A stretch of DNA of 64,000 nucleotides from Paraburkholderia phenazinium. GTDB taxonomy: Bacteria; Pseudomonadota; Gammaproteobacteria; Burkholderiales; Burkholderiaceae. The notes below the pieces were generated by a model that ran no database searches, was not told the DNA's origin, and saw only the letters and a list, made by a program, of their open reading frames with translations. A program made the position numbers and the translations under genes. Of this stretch, positions 36,164 to 46,369 are shown piece after piece (position 1 is the first letter of the stretch; the number at the start of each line of letters is the position of its first letter). The stretch spans positions 3,224,001 through 3,288,000 of the forward strand of contig NZ_FSRU01000001.1 of NCBI RefSeq assembly GCF_900142845.1, read 5' to 3'.

Positions 36164-37582
36164 TCATCGTCCACCCGCTTCCCCCACCCGCTCGATAAAC
36201 CGCCACAACGCATCGTCCGTCGAATACGGCGCGTTGAAGCGGAACCAGGCGCTGGCCGCATCGTCGGGCCTGAAGTACGACCCCGGTGCGAGCCAGATGC
36301 CATGCGCGAGCGCCGCCGTCGCCACCTCACCGGCCCGCTCGGGCTCGATGGGCAAGCGCGCCCACAGAAACAGCCCCGCACGCGGCCGGTGAAACAGCTC
36401 CAGCCCCAACGCATCGAGCCGCTCTTCCACCACCGCATGCGCGGCCTTGAGCCGCTCGTTCACATCCTCCACGTGACGCGCATAGCGCCCTTCGAGCAGC
36501 ACCTTGTCGACGATCCGCTCGATCGTCTCCGACGAAGTCAGCCCCACCGCCATCTTGGTGCGCGCCAGTTCGCGCAGCACGTCGCGCTCGGCTACCACAT
36601 AGCCGCAGCGTAGTCCGGGTGTGACCGTCTTCGAGAAGCCGCCCACATAAAGCACCCGCTGCAGGCCCTCCAGCGCGGCAAACAGCGGCGCGCCCGGCGG
36701 CGCGAGTTCGCGGCTCACGTCGTCCTCGATCACCCACATGCGCGCCCGTTCCGCGATCTGCAGCAGACGGAAGGCGGCGGCCATGCCGAAGGTGGCGCCG
36801 GTCGGATTCTGCAGCGTGGTGTTGACGAACATCGCCTTCGGCCGATGCGTCGCCACCAGCGTCTCCAGCACATCCGTATCGACGCCGGCCGGCGTGCGCG
36901 GCACGCCGTACACCACCAGCCCCGCCAGCTTGAGAATCTGCAGCAGGTTGCAGTAGCCGGGATCTTCGACGAGCACCACATCCCCGGCGCGCAACAGCGT
37001 GCGTACGATCAGATCGAGCCCCTGGGTCGCGCCCTGCGTGAGCAGCACGTTCGACACCTCGACCGGCAAGCCGTACCGGTCGAGCTGGCCGGCAATCCGC
37101 TCGCGCAGCGGCGCAAAACCATACGGATGACCGTAATCGCCCATGCGCGGCCCCGGCACCCGGCTCATCGCCCGCAGCGCATGCTGCAGACCGCTTTCGT
37201 TGATCCATTCGTTCGGCAGCCAGCCGCCGCCCGCCTTGATCGGCACCGAATGGTCGGCGAACACGTCGGACAGCAGCCAGGTGGCGGTCAGGCTGGGCGG
37301 CTGCCAGTCGGTGGCGCTCGCGCGCGCGGCCTGGGCGCGCGCCGCCACCCGGTATCCCGACCCGCGCCGGGCCACCACCAGCCCCATCGAAACCAGACGG
37401 TTGTAGGCCTCCGTCACGGTGAACGTGCTCAGGTCCTGGCTCGACGCCAGTTGCCGGACCGACGGCAGCAGCGCGCCGGCCCGCAGCGACTGCGCCTCGA
37501 TAGCGCGCGCAAAGCCCTGCACGAGCTGTTCGACGAGGGTGGGCGCGGTGCGGCGGTCGCGTTCCAGTTCAAGTTCAATCAT
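36164..37582 (-). CDS. MocR-family regulator (GntR-aminotransferase fusion) of the transaminase gene
   Basis: A 472-residue regulator with an N-terminal GntR domain (LVEQLVQGFARAIEAQSLRAG, FTVTEAYNRL) and an aminotransferase-like domain. The domain has a normal PLP lysine in YVGGFSKTVTPGLRCGY, plus QNPTGATFGM and EDDVSREL. It is divergent from the omega-amino acid transaminase, with candidate operators in the gap, and probably activates it in response to an amino donor and PLP. Confidence 0.9.
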   Translation of the reverse strand: MIELELERDRRTAPTLVEQLVQGFARAIEAQSLRAGALLPSVRQLASSQDLSTFTVTEAYNRLVSMGLVVARRGSGYRVAARAQAARASATDWQPPSLTATWLLSDVFADHSVPIKAGGGWLPNEWINESGLQHALRAMSRVPGPRMGDYGHPYGFAPLRERIAGQLDRYGLPVEVSNVLLTQGATQGLDLIVRTLLRAGDVVLVEDPGYCNLLQILKLAGLVVYGVPRTPAGVDTDVLETLVATHRPKAMFVNTTLQNPTGATFGMAAAFRLLQIAERARMWVIEDDVSRELAPPGAPLFAALEGLQRVLYVGGFSKTVTPGLRCGYVVAERDVLRELARTKMAVGLTSSETIERIVDKVLLEGRYARHVEDVNERLKAAHAVVEERLDALGLELFHRPRAGLFLWARLPIEPERAGEVATAALAHGIWLAPGSYFRPDDAASAWFRFNAPYSTDDALWRFIERVGEAGGR

Positions 37583-37647
37583 GGCGAGGGACGCAAGGTT
37601 GCGATGGGAGCCTCATGGGGCAAGGTGCCGGGCACTCAAACGACCAA

Positions 37648-37700
37648 CACAGTTGCAGCAACTTCGCCTGCACAGTTAGCAGCGCAGTGCATCAACTGTT
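37648..37700. promoter_or_regulatory. Repeated CACAGTT boxes between MocR and transaminase genes
   Basis: CACAGTT occurs at 37648 and 37671 as direct repeats 23 bp apart, and AACTGTT lies inverted at 37694-37700. Direct repeats about two helical turns apart with an inverted third box are usual for MocR regulators. Confidence 0.55.
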
Positions 37701-37809
37701 TATGTGCGCCATTTAACCGCGGACGCTACAGTTTCGCAACGCCCCGTCCCACAGGGACTTCCTCCGTTGGAAGGAAGTCTCCTTGGGGGATCACTTCAAG
37801 GAGAACACC

Positions 37810-39138
37810 ATGACTTCGCGCCCTGTCATCGACGATCTGTCGTCTTTCTGGATGCCCTTCACCGCCAACCGCCAGTTCAAGGCCGCGCCGCGCCTGCTGG
37901 AATCGGCCAAGGGCATGTACTACCGCACGACGGACGGGCGCGAGGTGCTCGACGCCTGTGCCGGTCTCTGGTGCGTGAACGCGGGCCATAGCCGCGACGA
38001 GATCGTCGCCGCGATCACCCAGCAGCTTTCTACGCTCGACTTCGCGCCGACCTTCCAGATGGGCCACCCGCTCGCGTTCGAAGCGGCATCGAAGGTGGCC
38101 GAGCTGATGCCGACCGGCCTCGACCGGATTTTCTTCACGAACTCGGGTTCGGAATCGGTGGATACGGCGCTGAAAATCGCGCTGGCTTATCACCGTGCGC
38201 GCGGCGAAGGGCAGCGTACCCGTCTGATCGGCCGCGAACGCGGCTATCACGGTGTGGGCTTCGGCGGCATCTCGGTCGGCGGCATTGCGCCGAATCGCAA
38301 GACCTTCTCCGGCGCGCTGCTGCCGGCGGTCGATCATCTGCCGCACACGCATAACCTCGAACACAACGCGTTCTCGAAAGGCCAACCCGCCTGGGGCGCG
38401 CATCTGGCCGACGAGCTCGAGCGTATCGTCACGCTGCACGACGCGTCGACGATCGCCGCGGTGATCGTCGAACCGGTCGCCGGTTCGACCGGTGTGCTGG
38501 TCCCGCCGCAGGGGTATCTGCAGAAGCTGCGCGACATCTGCACCAGGCACGGCATCCTGCTGATTTTCGACGAAGTGATTACCGGCTTTGGGCGTCTGGG
38601 CAAGGCCACGGCCAGTGAGTACTTCGGCGTCACGCCGGATCTGCTGACCATGGCGAAGGCCATCAACAACGCCGCGATTCCGATGGGCGCGGTGGCGGCG
38701 AGCCGCACAATCCACGACACCATCGTGAATGCCGGCGCGCAAGGAGCGATCGAACTGTTCCACGGCTACACGTATTCGGCGCACCCAGCTGCGGCTGCGG
38801 CTGCAGTGGCCACGCTCGACCTGTATCGCCGCGAAGATCTGTTCGGCCGTGCCGCTTCGCTCGCTCCGGCGTTCGAGAGCGCCGCACACGCGCTGCGCGA
38901 TGCGAAGCATGTAAAGGACATTCGCAATCTGGGCATGGTTGCCGGAATCGAACTCGAACCGCGCGACGGCGCACCGGGCGCGCGTGCCTATGAGGCGTTC
39001 GTCAAATGCTTCGAGGCGGGCGTGCTGGTCCGCTTCACAGGCGACATCCTCGCGTTCTCGCCGCCGCTGATCGTCAACGAAGAGCAGATCCAGCACATCT
39101 TCAAGACCGTGCGCGACGTGCTCGCCACGGTGCAGTAA
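37810..39138 (+). CDS. Omega-amino acid:pyruvate aminotransferase (class III)
   Basis: A 442-residue class III aminotransferase. FWMPFTANRQFKAAPRLL at the N-terminus and the GYHGVGFGGISVGG loop are typical of beta-alanine:pyruvate transaminase. The PLP aspartate is in FDEVITGFGR and the lysine in MAKAINN. The ATG at 37810 follows AAGGAG. It transfers an amino group from beta-alanine or a related omega-amino acid to pyruvate. Confidence 0.92.
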   Translation: MTSRPVIDDLSSFWMPFTANRQFKAAPRLLESAKGMYYRTTDGREVLDACAGLWCVNAGHSRDEIVAAITQQLSTLDFAPTFQMGHPLAFEAASKVAELMPTGLDRIFFTNSGSESVDTALKIALAYHRARGEGQRTRLIGRERGYHGVGFGGISVGGIAPNRKTFSGALLPAVDHLPHTHNLEHNAFSKGQPAWGAHLADELERIVTLHDASTIAAVIVEPVAGSTGVLVPPQGYLQKLRDICTRHGILLIFDEVITGFGRLGKATASEYFGVTPDLLTMAKAINNAAIPMGAVAASRTIHDTIVNAGAQGAIELFHGYTYSAHPAAAAAAVATLDLYRREDLFGRAASLAPAFESAAHALRDAKHVKDIRNLGMVAGIELEPRDGAPGARAYEAFVKCFEAGVLVRFTGDILAFSPPLIVNEEQIQHIFKTVRDVLATVQ

Positions 39139-39184
39139 CGACACCATCGGGCAGCGGCGTCGCGCCGCTGCCCGCCTGACGTAC

Positions 39185-40159
39185 TTACGCAGCAGTCCCG
39201 ACGATGGTATCGAAGTAGAGCTTCAAAAAACCGTCCACGTCGACATCCACACACACGTCCTGCTTGCTCGAGTTGTCCCAGTCCGGCGCAGGCACACCCA
39301 TGCTCTCCGGCTTCTGGATGGTCTGGCCGACCGCCAGCCCTTCGACCACCACCCGTACCGCCCCACGCCGGATCCGATAAAGCTCGGGCGCCACCAGATA
39401 AGCGACCGCCGACGAATCGTGCACATAGATTCCATGGACGCCCGAGCTGTCGATGTGGAACTGCTCGTACAGACGCGACACGTCCCAGACAAACTGCCCC
39501 ACCTCGCCGCCGTGCTGACGGATACGGTCCAGGTAGGCGGTATCCATGATGGCCTTTTGCGTCACGTCCAGCCCCACCGCGGTGACCTTCCACGCGGCGG
39601 CAAAAACCTGATCGGCCGCCTCCGGGTCTGCGGAGATATTCGCCTCTGCACACGGGCTGACATTGCCCAAAACGCCGTTCATGCCGAACGCGCCGCCCAT
39701 GATAATGACCTGCTTGACCAGTTGCTGGATCTCGGGGTCTTCCTGCAAGGCCAGCGCGAGATTGGTCATCGGGCCCACGGCGATGAGATTGATCTCGTGC
39801 GGGTGCTTGCGAATCTCGTCGATGATGAAGCGATGCGCGGGGCGCGCATCGAGGCGAGCGCGGCCGCCGTCGGCCAGCGTAGGCAGCACGATGTCGCCGA
39901 GGCCGTTGTGTCCGTGAATATGCGGAATCGGTTCGGGGGTCGCGCGGCGCAGCGGTTTGCCTGCGCCACGTGCGACGACTACCGTAGGGTCCGCAAACCG
40001 TTCGACGAGATAGACCGCGTTACGGGTCGTGGTTTCGATCGTCGCATTGCCGAACACGGACGTCACGCCGATCAGTTCGATCTCCGGATGACGCGTCTGG
40101 AACACCAGCGCCATCGAGTCGTCGACGCCGGGGTCCGTGTCGAAAATTACCTTGTGCAT
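39185..40159 (-). CDS. Inosine-uridine preferring nucleoside hydrolase
   Basis: A 324-residue nucleoside N-ribohydrolase. The calcium-binding cluster DTDPGVDD starts at residue 7, with the GVTSVFGNA and AVGPMTNLALAL blocks and the late HDSSAVAYL motif. It releases ribose from nucleosides in the cytosol. It is the last gene of the nupC-deoA-cdd unit and completes the salvage or degradation of imported nucleosides. Confidence 0.92.
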   Translation of the reverse strand: MHKVIFDTDPGVDDSMALVFQTRHPEIELIGVTSVFGNATIETTTRNAVYLVERFADPTVVVARGAGKPLRRATPEPIPHIHGHNGLGDIVLPTLADGGRARLDARPAHRFIIDEIRKHPHEINLIAVGPMTNLALALQEDPEIQQLVKQVIIMGGAFGMNGVLGNVSPCAEANISADPEAADQVFAAAWKVTAVGLDVTQKAIMDTAYLDRIRQHGGEVGQFVWDVSRLYEQFHIDSSGVHGIYVHDSSAVAYLVAPELYRIRRGAVRVVVEGLAVGQTIQKPESMGVPAPDWDNSSKQDVCVDVDVDGFLKLYFDTIVGTAA

Positions 40160-40205
40160 GATTGGGCACTCACCTTGTTTGCGGAGGACAGCGCGGCGTG
40201 CGTGC

Positions 40206-40619
40206 TTATGCAGCCGACACGCCGCCTGGCTCCAGATAAAACGCGCCGGGCAATAGCGCGGCGGCGCTGGTCACCTCGACCTTGCCCGCCAGGTTGCTCA
40301 GTATGACTTCGAGTTTGGGCGAGCCCAGTTCGATCATCACCTGACGGCACGCGCCGCACGGCGCGATGGGACCGTCGGTGTTGCCGATCACGGCCAGCGT
40401 CTTGAACTGCCCCGGACGATAACCTGCTGCCACCGCGCTGAAGAACGCCGTGCGTTCGGCGCAATTGCACAGGCCATATGAAGCGTTCTCGACGTTGCAG
40501 CCGTGAAAGAGCGTGCCGTCGTTCGTCTCGAGCGCCGCGCCCACCAGAAAGCCCGAATAAGGCGCATAGGCACGCTCACGCGCTTTGCGGGCTTCGTCTA
40601 TCAGATGTTCGTGTGTCAC
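40206..40619 (-). CDS. cdd: Cytidine deaminase
   Basis: A 137-residue homotetrameric-type deaminase with YAPYSGFLVGAAL, the CAERTA motif (catalytic Glu and first zinc Cys) and PCGACRQ for the other zinc cysteines. It converts cytidine and deoxycytidine to uridine forms. The start is GTG at 40619 behind GGAGGAG. Confidence 0.93.
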   Translation of the reverse strand: MTHEHLIDEARKARERAYAPYSGFLVGAALETNDGTLFHGCNVENASYGLCNCAERTAFFSAVAAGYRPGQFKTLAVIGNTDGPIAPCGACRQVMIELGSPKLEVILSNLAGKVEVTSAAALLPGAFYLEPGGVSAA

Positions 40620-40680
40620 TACTCCTCCCCATCAAAATCAGGAATCCGCCGGTTCTTCGCTCCGTCACGCGATCATTCGA

Positions 40681-42000
40681 TCACTCGATCAGGCCGTACA
40701 CGGTGGGCGGCATCGTCGTTGCGGTTGCGGCGAGGGTGAACGCCGCCTGGATCTCAGCGGCCGCGTGTTGCGCGGCAGATCGATCGCGTGCGTGAACCCG
40801 CGCAATCGTTGCGCCCGCATCGACGTATTGTCCGAGTTCGACGAGGTCTGTCAAACCGGCCTGATAGTCGATGCCGTCTTCGGGACGGCGTCGGCCGCCG
40901 CCCAGCCCCACCACCGTCAGTCCGAGCGCCCGGCAATCGATCCGCGTCACGTAACCCGCATGCGGTGCGGCGACCTCAAGCACAACCGGCGCCTCACCTA
41001 GATGATGCTGAGACGCTTCGATCAAATCAGATGGCCCGCCCAGCGCGCGCACCATCCGCGCAAAACGCTCGGCAGCCGCGCCCGAATCGAGCGCGGCGTT
41101 CAGTTTGACATAGGCGTGCGCGGGATCGTCGGCGAGGCCGCCCGTGACGAGCATCTGCGAAGCGAGCGTCAGCGTGACTTCGTGCAGCCGTGCCGGACGA
41201 CGGCGTCCGGTGAGATAGTCGATCGCACAGCGGACTTCCAGCGCGTTACCCGCGCAGGGGGCGAGCGGCTGGTTCATGTCGGTCAGCACGGCGACGGTCT
41301 TCATGCCGGCGCCGTTGCCGACGTCGACGATGCTTCTCGCCAGTTCCAGCGATTTCTCGTAGTTCGGCATGAAAGCGCCCGACCCGACCTTGACGTCCAT
41401 CGTGAGGCTCGCGAGTCCCGCCGCGAGTTTCTTGGAGAGGATCGACGCCGTAATCATCGCCACGGACTCGACCGTCGCCGTGACGTCGCGGATCGCGTAG
41501 ATCCGCTTGTCCGCCGGCGCAAGCTGCGCCGTCTGGCCGATGATCGCTACCCCGACCTCGCGCACGACACGCTGGAACGCCGCGGTTTCAGGCACTACGT
41601 TGTAGCCGGGTATGGCCGCGAGCTTGTCGAGCGTGCCGCCGGTGTGACCGAGCCCGCGCCCGGAGATCATCGGCACGAAGCCTCCGCAGGCGGCCACCAG
41701 CGGGCCTAACAGCAACGACGTGAGATCGCCGACGCCGCCTGTCGAATGCTTGTCGATCAACGGCCCTGGCAGATCGAAGTCGCGCCAGCCGAGTACCTGA
41801 CCCGAGTCGCGTTGCGCGAGCGTCAGTGCGACACGCTCGTCGACGCTCATGTCGTTGAAGTACACCGCCATCGCAAACGCGGCGACCTGGCCGTCGGTGA
41901 CGCCGCCGTCAGCGACGCCCTGCACGAACTCGGCGATCTCGCTGCGGCTCAACGGTTGCCGGTCACGCTTCCTGCGAATGATTTCCTGTATCAACGACAT
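40681..42000 (-). CDS. deoA: Thymidine phosphorylase
   Basis: A 439-residue pyrimidine nucleoside phosphorylase. The phosphate-binding [23 protein letters not shown] and the [10 protein letters not shown] block are present. It cleaves thymidine or uridine with phosphate. The length matches DeoA. It lies between nupC and cdd on the minus strand. Confidence 0.93.
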   Translation of the reverse strand: MSLIQEIIRRKRDRQPLSRSEIAEFVQGVADGGVTDGQVAAFAMAVYFNDMSVDERVALTLAQRDSGQVLGWRDFDLPGPLIDKHSTGGVGDLTSLLLGPLVAACGGFVPMISGRGLGHTGGTLDKLAAIPGYNVVPETAAFQRVVREVGVAIIGQTAQLAPADKRIYAIRDVTATVESVAMITASILSKKLAAGLASLTMDVKVGSGAFMPNYEKSLELARSIVDVGNGAGMKTVAVLTDMNQPLAPCAGNALEVRCAIDYLTGRRRPARLHEVTLTLASQMLVTGGLADDPAHAYVKLNAALDSGAAAERFARMVRALGGPSDLIEASQHHLGEAPVVLEVAAPHAGYVTRIDCRALGLTVVGLGGGRRRPEDGIDYQAGLTDLVELGQYVDAGATIARVHARDRSAAQHAAAEIQAAFTLAATATTMPPTVYGLIE

Positions 42001-42073
42001 GATGATCGACCCAACCCAAGGTAGGAGACCGTGGCGTCATTTCACTTCTCGCCGCTCAATGCGTTTAACGCGC

Positions 42074-43348
42074 TCAATGAAACGACAGGAAAATGCCGGC
42101 AATCGCCGCACTCATCAGATTCGACAGCGTGGCCGCTGCGACCACGCGCAAGCCATAGCGCGCCACTTCCGCGCGTCGCTCCACCGCCACCGCGCTAAAG
42201 CCACCCGTAAGAATCGCGATCGACGAGAAGTTGGCAAATCCACACAGCGCAAACGAGACGATAGCCAGCGTCTTCGGATCCAGCACTTGCAGGCCGGCCG
42301 CGGCGACCGACTGCGCGCCCTTCAGGTACGGCGACAGATCCACATACGCCACGAACTCGTTGAGGATCAACTTCTCGCCGATGAAGTTACCCGCGAGCGG
42401 TGCATCGTGCCAGGGCACGCCGATCAACCACGCCAGCGGTGCAAACACCCAGCCAAGCAGACTTTGCAGCGTGATCTGCGGATGGCCGAACAGGCCGGCA
42501 ATGCCGCTGACAGTGGAATTCAGCAATGCGATCAGGCCGATGAAGGCGATCAGCATCGCGCCGACATTGATGGCGATGCGCAGGCCGATGGCCGCACCCG
42601 ACGCGGCCGCTTCGATCACATTGGCCGAGCGCCGTTCGTCGAACGTGAGTCCTTCCAGCACGACGCGGCTTGGCTCGGTAGTCGGGAAAATCACCTTGGC
42701 GAACAGCAGGCCACCGGGAATCGCCATGAACGAGGCGGCCAGCAGATACTCCAGGTTGACGCCTAAGCCCGCGTACCCGGCCAGCACCGACCCCGCTACC
42801 GAAGCCATGCCGCTCGACATGACGGCGAACAACTCGGCTCCGGTCATCTGCTTGACGAACGGTTTGACGAAGGCCGGCATCTCGCTCTGGCCGAGAAAGA
42901 TGGTGGCCACCGCGGAGCACGCTTCGACGCGGCTCACGCCGAGCAGCTTTTCGAACACGACGCCGAGACCGTCGATGATCCACTTCATCACGCCGATGTG
43001 ATACAGCACCGCGATCAGCGCGGTGACGAAGATGATCATGGGCAGCACGCGCAGCGCGAACACAAAGCCACCGCCGCCGAACAGCGCGAACATCTTGTCG
43101 TCGACGAGACCGCCGAACATGAACGAGACGCCACGGTCGCCCATCTGCAGCACATGATTGACGCCGCGCGCAGCGGCGGCGAGGGCGGCGCTGCCGAGCG
43201 GCACGAACAGCACCAGCGCGCCGATCGCCACCTGGGCGGCCAGCGCGGGAATCAGCGTGCGCAGACGGATGCCGCTGCGATTGGTCGAGAGCACAAAGGC
43301 GATCAGCAACAGCAAGGCAATGCCACACAGACTACGTACGATATCCAC
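42074..43348 (-). CDS. nupC: Concentrative nucleoside transporter
   Basis: A 424-residue CNT-family carrier. It shows FVLSTNRSGIRLRTLI, LGQSEMPAFVKPF in the transport core and KLILNEFVAYVDLSPYLKGA late in the protein, with about ten hydrophobic segments. It couples nucleoside uptake to protons or sodium. The start is GTG at 43348. It is the first gene of the nucleoside operon. Confidence 0.92.
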   Translation of the reverse strand: MDIVRSLCGIALLLLIAFVLSTNRSGIRLRTLIPALAAQVAIGALVLFVPLGSAALAAAARGVNHVLQMGDRGVSFMFGGLVDDKMFALFGGGGFVFALRVLPMIIFVTALIAVLYHIGVMKWIIDGLGVVFEKLLGVSRVEACSAVATIFLGQSEMPAFVKPFVKQMTGAELFAVMSSGMASVAGSVLAGYAGLGVNLEYLLAASFMAIPGGLLFAKVIFPTTEPSRVVLEGLTFDERRSANVIEAAASGAAIGLRIAINVGAMLIAFIGLIALLNSTVSGIAGLFGHPQITLQSLLGWVFAPLAWLIGVPWHDAPLAGNFIGEKLILNEFVAYVDLSPYLKGAQSVAAAGLQVLDPKTLAIVSFALCGFANFSSIAILTGGFSAVAVERRAEVARYGLRVVAAATLSNLMSAAIAGIFLSFH

Positions 43349-44059
43349 GTTGTGCTCGCTCTATCGGAATGAGGATGATCGGGGGAGTTGCCAGCCGGGC
43401 TGACGGCACGAGACCGGTCTCTCCAGCACGGTGGCGTAGGGATGCGTGGGCCGTCTAGCAGGCCCGCTTTGGGTTCAGCACGAGCCGTTCGGAACGACGG
43501 CGCGGTTGACAGCGCGGTTGAAGGAAAATTGGGTGGGATGGGGGACGTGCAGCACGACTGACTTTACTTCGCATACCTATCTTCCTCCTCTTTGTCTCTT
43601 TTGTTGGTCCAGCGGGCATGTCGCGGCGGCGTGCCCGTCCGTGCACCGTATAGTGCAGCGCAAAGTGCGCCGCGTCCAGCCTTGGCAGCCGCGCACGGCT
43701 CTGCATGTTGAGATGACGCAATGCAGCGATGCTCGCCGTTTTGGCGGGCAGGATGCGACCCATGCATAGCGCATCCCACAGGCAACGCCGCGACTTCACC
43801 TTTAATCCTGTCCTATCGGTCAGGTTATAGATGACCAAAAAAATAAAGTACAAGGCTTTTCGTGGAGAGGCGAAGGCTCTATGCCAAGCCGCATGCGAAA
43901 TGCGTGAAGTGAGCCCTACGTGTGGAATCACCGAGGTTCACGGTAAGGCTTCCGTATTTTTTACGCGCGGCACGTCCGTATCAGCGGCGTGCGGCATGAC
44001 GGGCGGCGGCATTGCACCGCCGCCCTCGACACCCGCCTCAAAGCGTCACGACGCATGCA
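43349..44059. other. Gene-poor 0.7-kb stretch
   Basis: Several open frames cross this region on both strands, but none has family-like sequence, a good start site or a coding-type composition, so I call no gene. It must contain the nupC promoter. GGTCA and TGACC arms lie near 43820-43838. A GGGCGGCGG/CCGCCGCCC hairpin (44001-44025) lies just downstream of the next minus-strand gene and probably ends its transcript, although it has no T-tract. Confidence 0.5.
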
Positions 44060-44581
44060 TCAATGATGCGAGCGCGCGGCCCGCGTATGCGCGGCCTTTT
44101 TCGCCGCCGCCGATCGACCGGCGGCGCCCTTGGTACTGGCCGCTTTCTTCGCCGCCGCTGAGCGGCTCGCGGCCGGCCGGCGAGCGGCAGCCGTCTTCGT
44201 CTGCCTCGACAATGCCGCGCTCGACGCACCCTGTCCGCTCTCGCGCTTGAGCGCCGTGGTGGCGGCACGCGCGCGCTTCGTCTTCGATTCGGTGCTGGTA
44301 CTTTTGGCAGCGCTTTTGTGCTGACCCGCCGCGCTATCTTTGGCCGCCTTTTTACGGGTCGCCTCGCTGGTCGTACCCTTCTTCGGCGCCTTCAGATCGA
44401 CGCCGGCGCGGCGCGCCTTCGACAAGCCGATGGCAATCGCCTGCCTGGCCGATCGCACGCCATGCTTGCCGGCGCGCACGCGGTCGACCTCTTCCTTGAC
44501 GAACTCCCCGGCCTGGGTGCTCGCGGCTTTGCCGGCGCGCTTGTCGGCCTGGGCACGGTGGATGGTTTTCTGTACTGGCAT
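44060..44581 (-). CDS. Histone H1-like basic protein (DUF6496-type N-terminus)
   Basis: A 173-residue very basic protein. The N-terminal 65 residues (IHRAQADKRAGKAASTQAGE, then FVKEEVDRVRAGKHG and ARQAIAIGLSKARRAGV) form a conserved domain seen in many Burkholderiales proteins. The rest is a low-complexity Ala-Lys-Arg-Ser tail with repeated AAKKA units, like bacterial H1 proteins. It probably binds DNA or RNA. The ATG at 44581 has GGGAGG upstream. Confidence 0.82.
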   Translation of the reverse strand: MPVQKTIHRAQADKRAGKAASTQAGEFVKEEVDRVRAGKHGVRSARQAIAIGLSKARRAGVDLKAPKKGTTSEATRKKAAKDSAAGQHKSAAKSTSTESKTKRARAATTALKRESGQGASSAALSRQTKTAAARRPAASRSAAAKKAASTKGAAGRSAAAKKAAHTRAARSHH

Positions 44582-44749
44582 GACAGTCCTCCCAATGGGT
44601 TGTTGGCCTGCATTCATGCAGCAACCCCTGTGCCTTACGAAAAAGCCCACGAATCCGGTGCGCCATTCGCGCGGACGGCGTATGGTTACAGCAAGGGCCG
44701 GCGCCTGGTGTCCGGCTTGACGGCCGTCCGGCCATCCGGGAGAAGCCGC

Positions 44750-45001
44750 ATGAAGATACCCACCTTACGCGCAGGCGCTCATATTGAGGGAGTGCACTGG
44801 ATCGCCGAATATGCCGAGGACGTCCACGAAATTCGCGTGTTTCGCGAGGGGCAGGAAGTGGATGTGCACAACGCGCCGTCCACGCTGTTCGGCGACGAAG
44901 AGAACGCCGGGTCGAAAAGCTGCGCCGATCATCGCGCGGCGGAGGCGGCGGTGCTGGCGTATTTGCGGCGCTTCGTCGCCGAGCACGACGCGGAAGAATA
45001 G
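44750..45001 (+). CDS. Small conserved-looking acidic protein
   Basis: An 83-residue acidic protein from the ATG at 44750, which follows GGGAGAAG. It reads as an ordinary folded protein (HWIAEYAEDVHEIRVFREGQ) with a C-terminal helix, but I recognise no family. The same frame is open far upstream and overlaps the H1-like gene there, so the short form is preferred. It is divergent from that gene and followed by a terminator. Confidence 0.65.
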   Translation: MKIPTLRAGAHIEGVHWIAEYAEDVHEIRVFREGQEVDVHNAPSTLFGDEENAGSKSCADHRAAEAAVLAYLRRFVAEHDAEE

Positions 45002-45006
45002 CGAGC

Positions 45007-45048
45007 GGCCAGGGCTAAATCATGACGATTTCGCCCTGGCCAGGGTTT
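45007..45048. terminator. Terminator between the small ORF and the binding-protein gene
   Basis: GGCCAGGGC (45007-45015) and GCCCTGGCC (45033-45041) form a 9-bp stem with a 17-nt loop, followed on the plus strand by AGGGTTTTA. It lies between convergent genes and can serve the plus-strand gene directly. Confidence 0.7.
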
Positions 45049-45097
45049 TACCGCCGCCATTGACCAACCCTGGCGGCGCCTGGTTCGACGGAGGCAG

Positions 45098-46306
45098 TCA
45101 GTCAGCAGGACGCAGCTTCTTCACTTCGGCGTCCGAAGGTTGCACGCTCGCGCCGTCGATATAGTGGAACGACGTCATTACACCCTTGCCGTCCTTCACA
45201 CCCGTCACGCCCACATAAGCGCCCATGGTCGACTGGTTGTCCTGCGCGCGATACGTGACCGGCCCAAACGGCGTATCGACGTTCAAGCCCTTGAACGCGG
45301 CGGCAAGTTTGTCGGGATCGGTGGAACCGGCTTTCTTCAGCCCGTCCGCAATCGACATCAACGCGGAATAACCGACCACCGAGCCGAGACGCGGATAGTC
45401 GTGATACTTCGCCTGATACGCATCGACAAACTTCTTGTTGGCGGCCGTATCGATCGAATACCACGGGTAGCCCGTGACAATCCAGCCGGTCGGCGCTTCG
45501 GCGCCAAGCGGGTCCAGATAATCCGGCTCGCCCGTCAGCAACGACACCACGCTGCGGTCCTTGAACAGACCCGTCGTATTGCCCTGACGCACGAATTTGC
45601 CGAGATCCGCGCCGAACAGCACGTTGAAAATTGCATCGGGTTTCGCATCGGCGATGGCCTGGGTCACTGCACCCGCATCGAGATTGCCGAGCGGCGAGGC
45701 CTGATCCGAGACGAATTCGATGTCAGGCTGCGCAGCCTGCATCAGGCGCTTGAACGTCGCCACTGCCGACTGGCCGTACTCGTAGTTCGGATACACCAGC
45801 GCCCAGCGCTTTTTATGCAGCTTGAGGGCTTCCGGCACCAGCATCGCCACCTGCATGTAAGTCGAAGGACGCAGACGGTAGGTGTATTTGTTGCCGTCGG
45901 CCCAGACGATCTTGTCGGTCAGCGGTTCGGCGGCGAGGAAGAACACGTGCCGCTGCTTGGCGTAATCGGCGAGCGCGAGACCCGTGTTCGACAGGAAGCC
46001 GCCGAACAGCAACTGCACGCCCTCGCCCGTGACCAGTTCCTGCGCGACGCGCACCGTGTCGCCCGGGTTGGCGTTGTCGTCGCGCGAGACGACTTCGAGC
46101 TTCTTGCCAAGCACGCCGCCCGATGCGTTCACCTCGTCGAGCGCGAGATTCCAGCCGTTCTTGTAAGGGCCGAGAAAGGCCGGTTGAGCCTTATAGCTGT
46201 TGATTTCGCCAATCTTGATCGTCTCTTGCGCCGCCGCCCCGAGAGCGGTCAACGAGAGCGTCAACGAGACGGTCAGACAAGAGATCCATCCTGCGCGTGT
46301 GGTCAT
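45098..46306 (-). CDS. Branched-chain-type ABC transporter substrate-binding protein (LivK family)
   Basis: A 402-residue periplasmic binding protein. A signal peptide ends at LGAAAQ (about residue 27). The mature part is a type 1 binding fold starting TIKIGEINSYKAQPA, with the NASGGVLGKKLEVVSRDD block. In this family ligands include amides and aromatic acids as well as amino acids. It is the last gene of the cluster and should deliver the pathway substrate to the LivFGHM-type components upstream. GGAGAAAGG precedes the ATG. Confidence 0.9.
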   Translation of the reverse strand: MTTRAGWISCLTVSLTLSLTALGAAAQETIKIGEINSYKAQPAFLGPYKNGWNLALDEVNASGGVLGKKLEVVSRDDNANPGDTVRVAQELVTGEGVQLLFGGFLSNTGLALADYAKQRHVFFLAAEPLTDKIVWADGNKYTYRLRPSTYMQVAMLVPEALKLHKKRWALVYPNYEYGQSAVATFKRLMQAAQPDIEFVSDQASPLGNLDAGAVTQAIADAKPDAIFNVLFGADLGKFVRQGNTTGLFKDRSVVSLLTGEPDYLDPLGAEAPTGWIVTGYPWYSIDTAANKKFVDAYQAKYHDYPRLGSVVGYSALMSIADGLKKAGSTDPDKLAAAFKGLNVDTPFGPVTYRAQDNQSTMGAYVGVTGVKDGKGVMTSFHYIDGASVQPSDAEVKKLRPAD

Positions 46307-46369
46307 GCCTTTCTCCGTTATCAGTGGGATTGCGGGAATGCGAATGTGCTACCAGGCAAATCGAAGCGC

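Noticed and set aside
43446..44250. Several short open frames in the gap after nupC
   Set aside because: None has a good start site, family resemblance or sensible composition.
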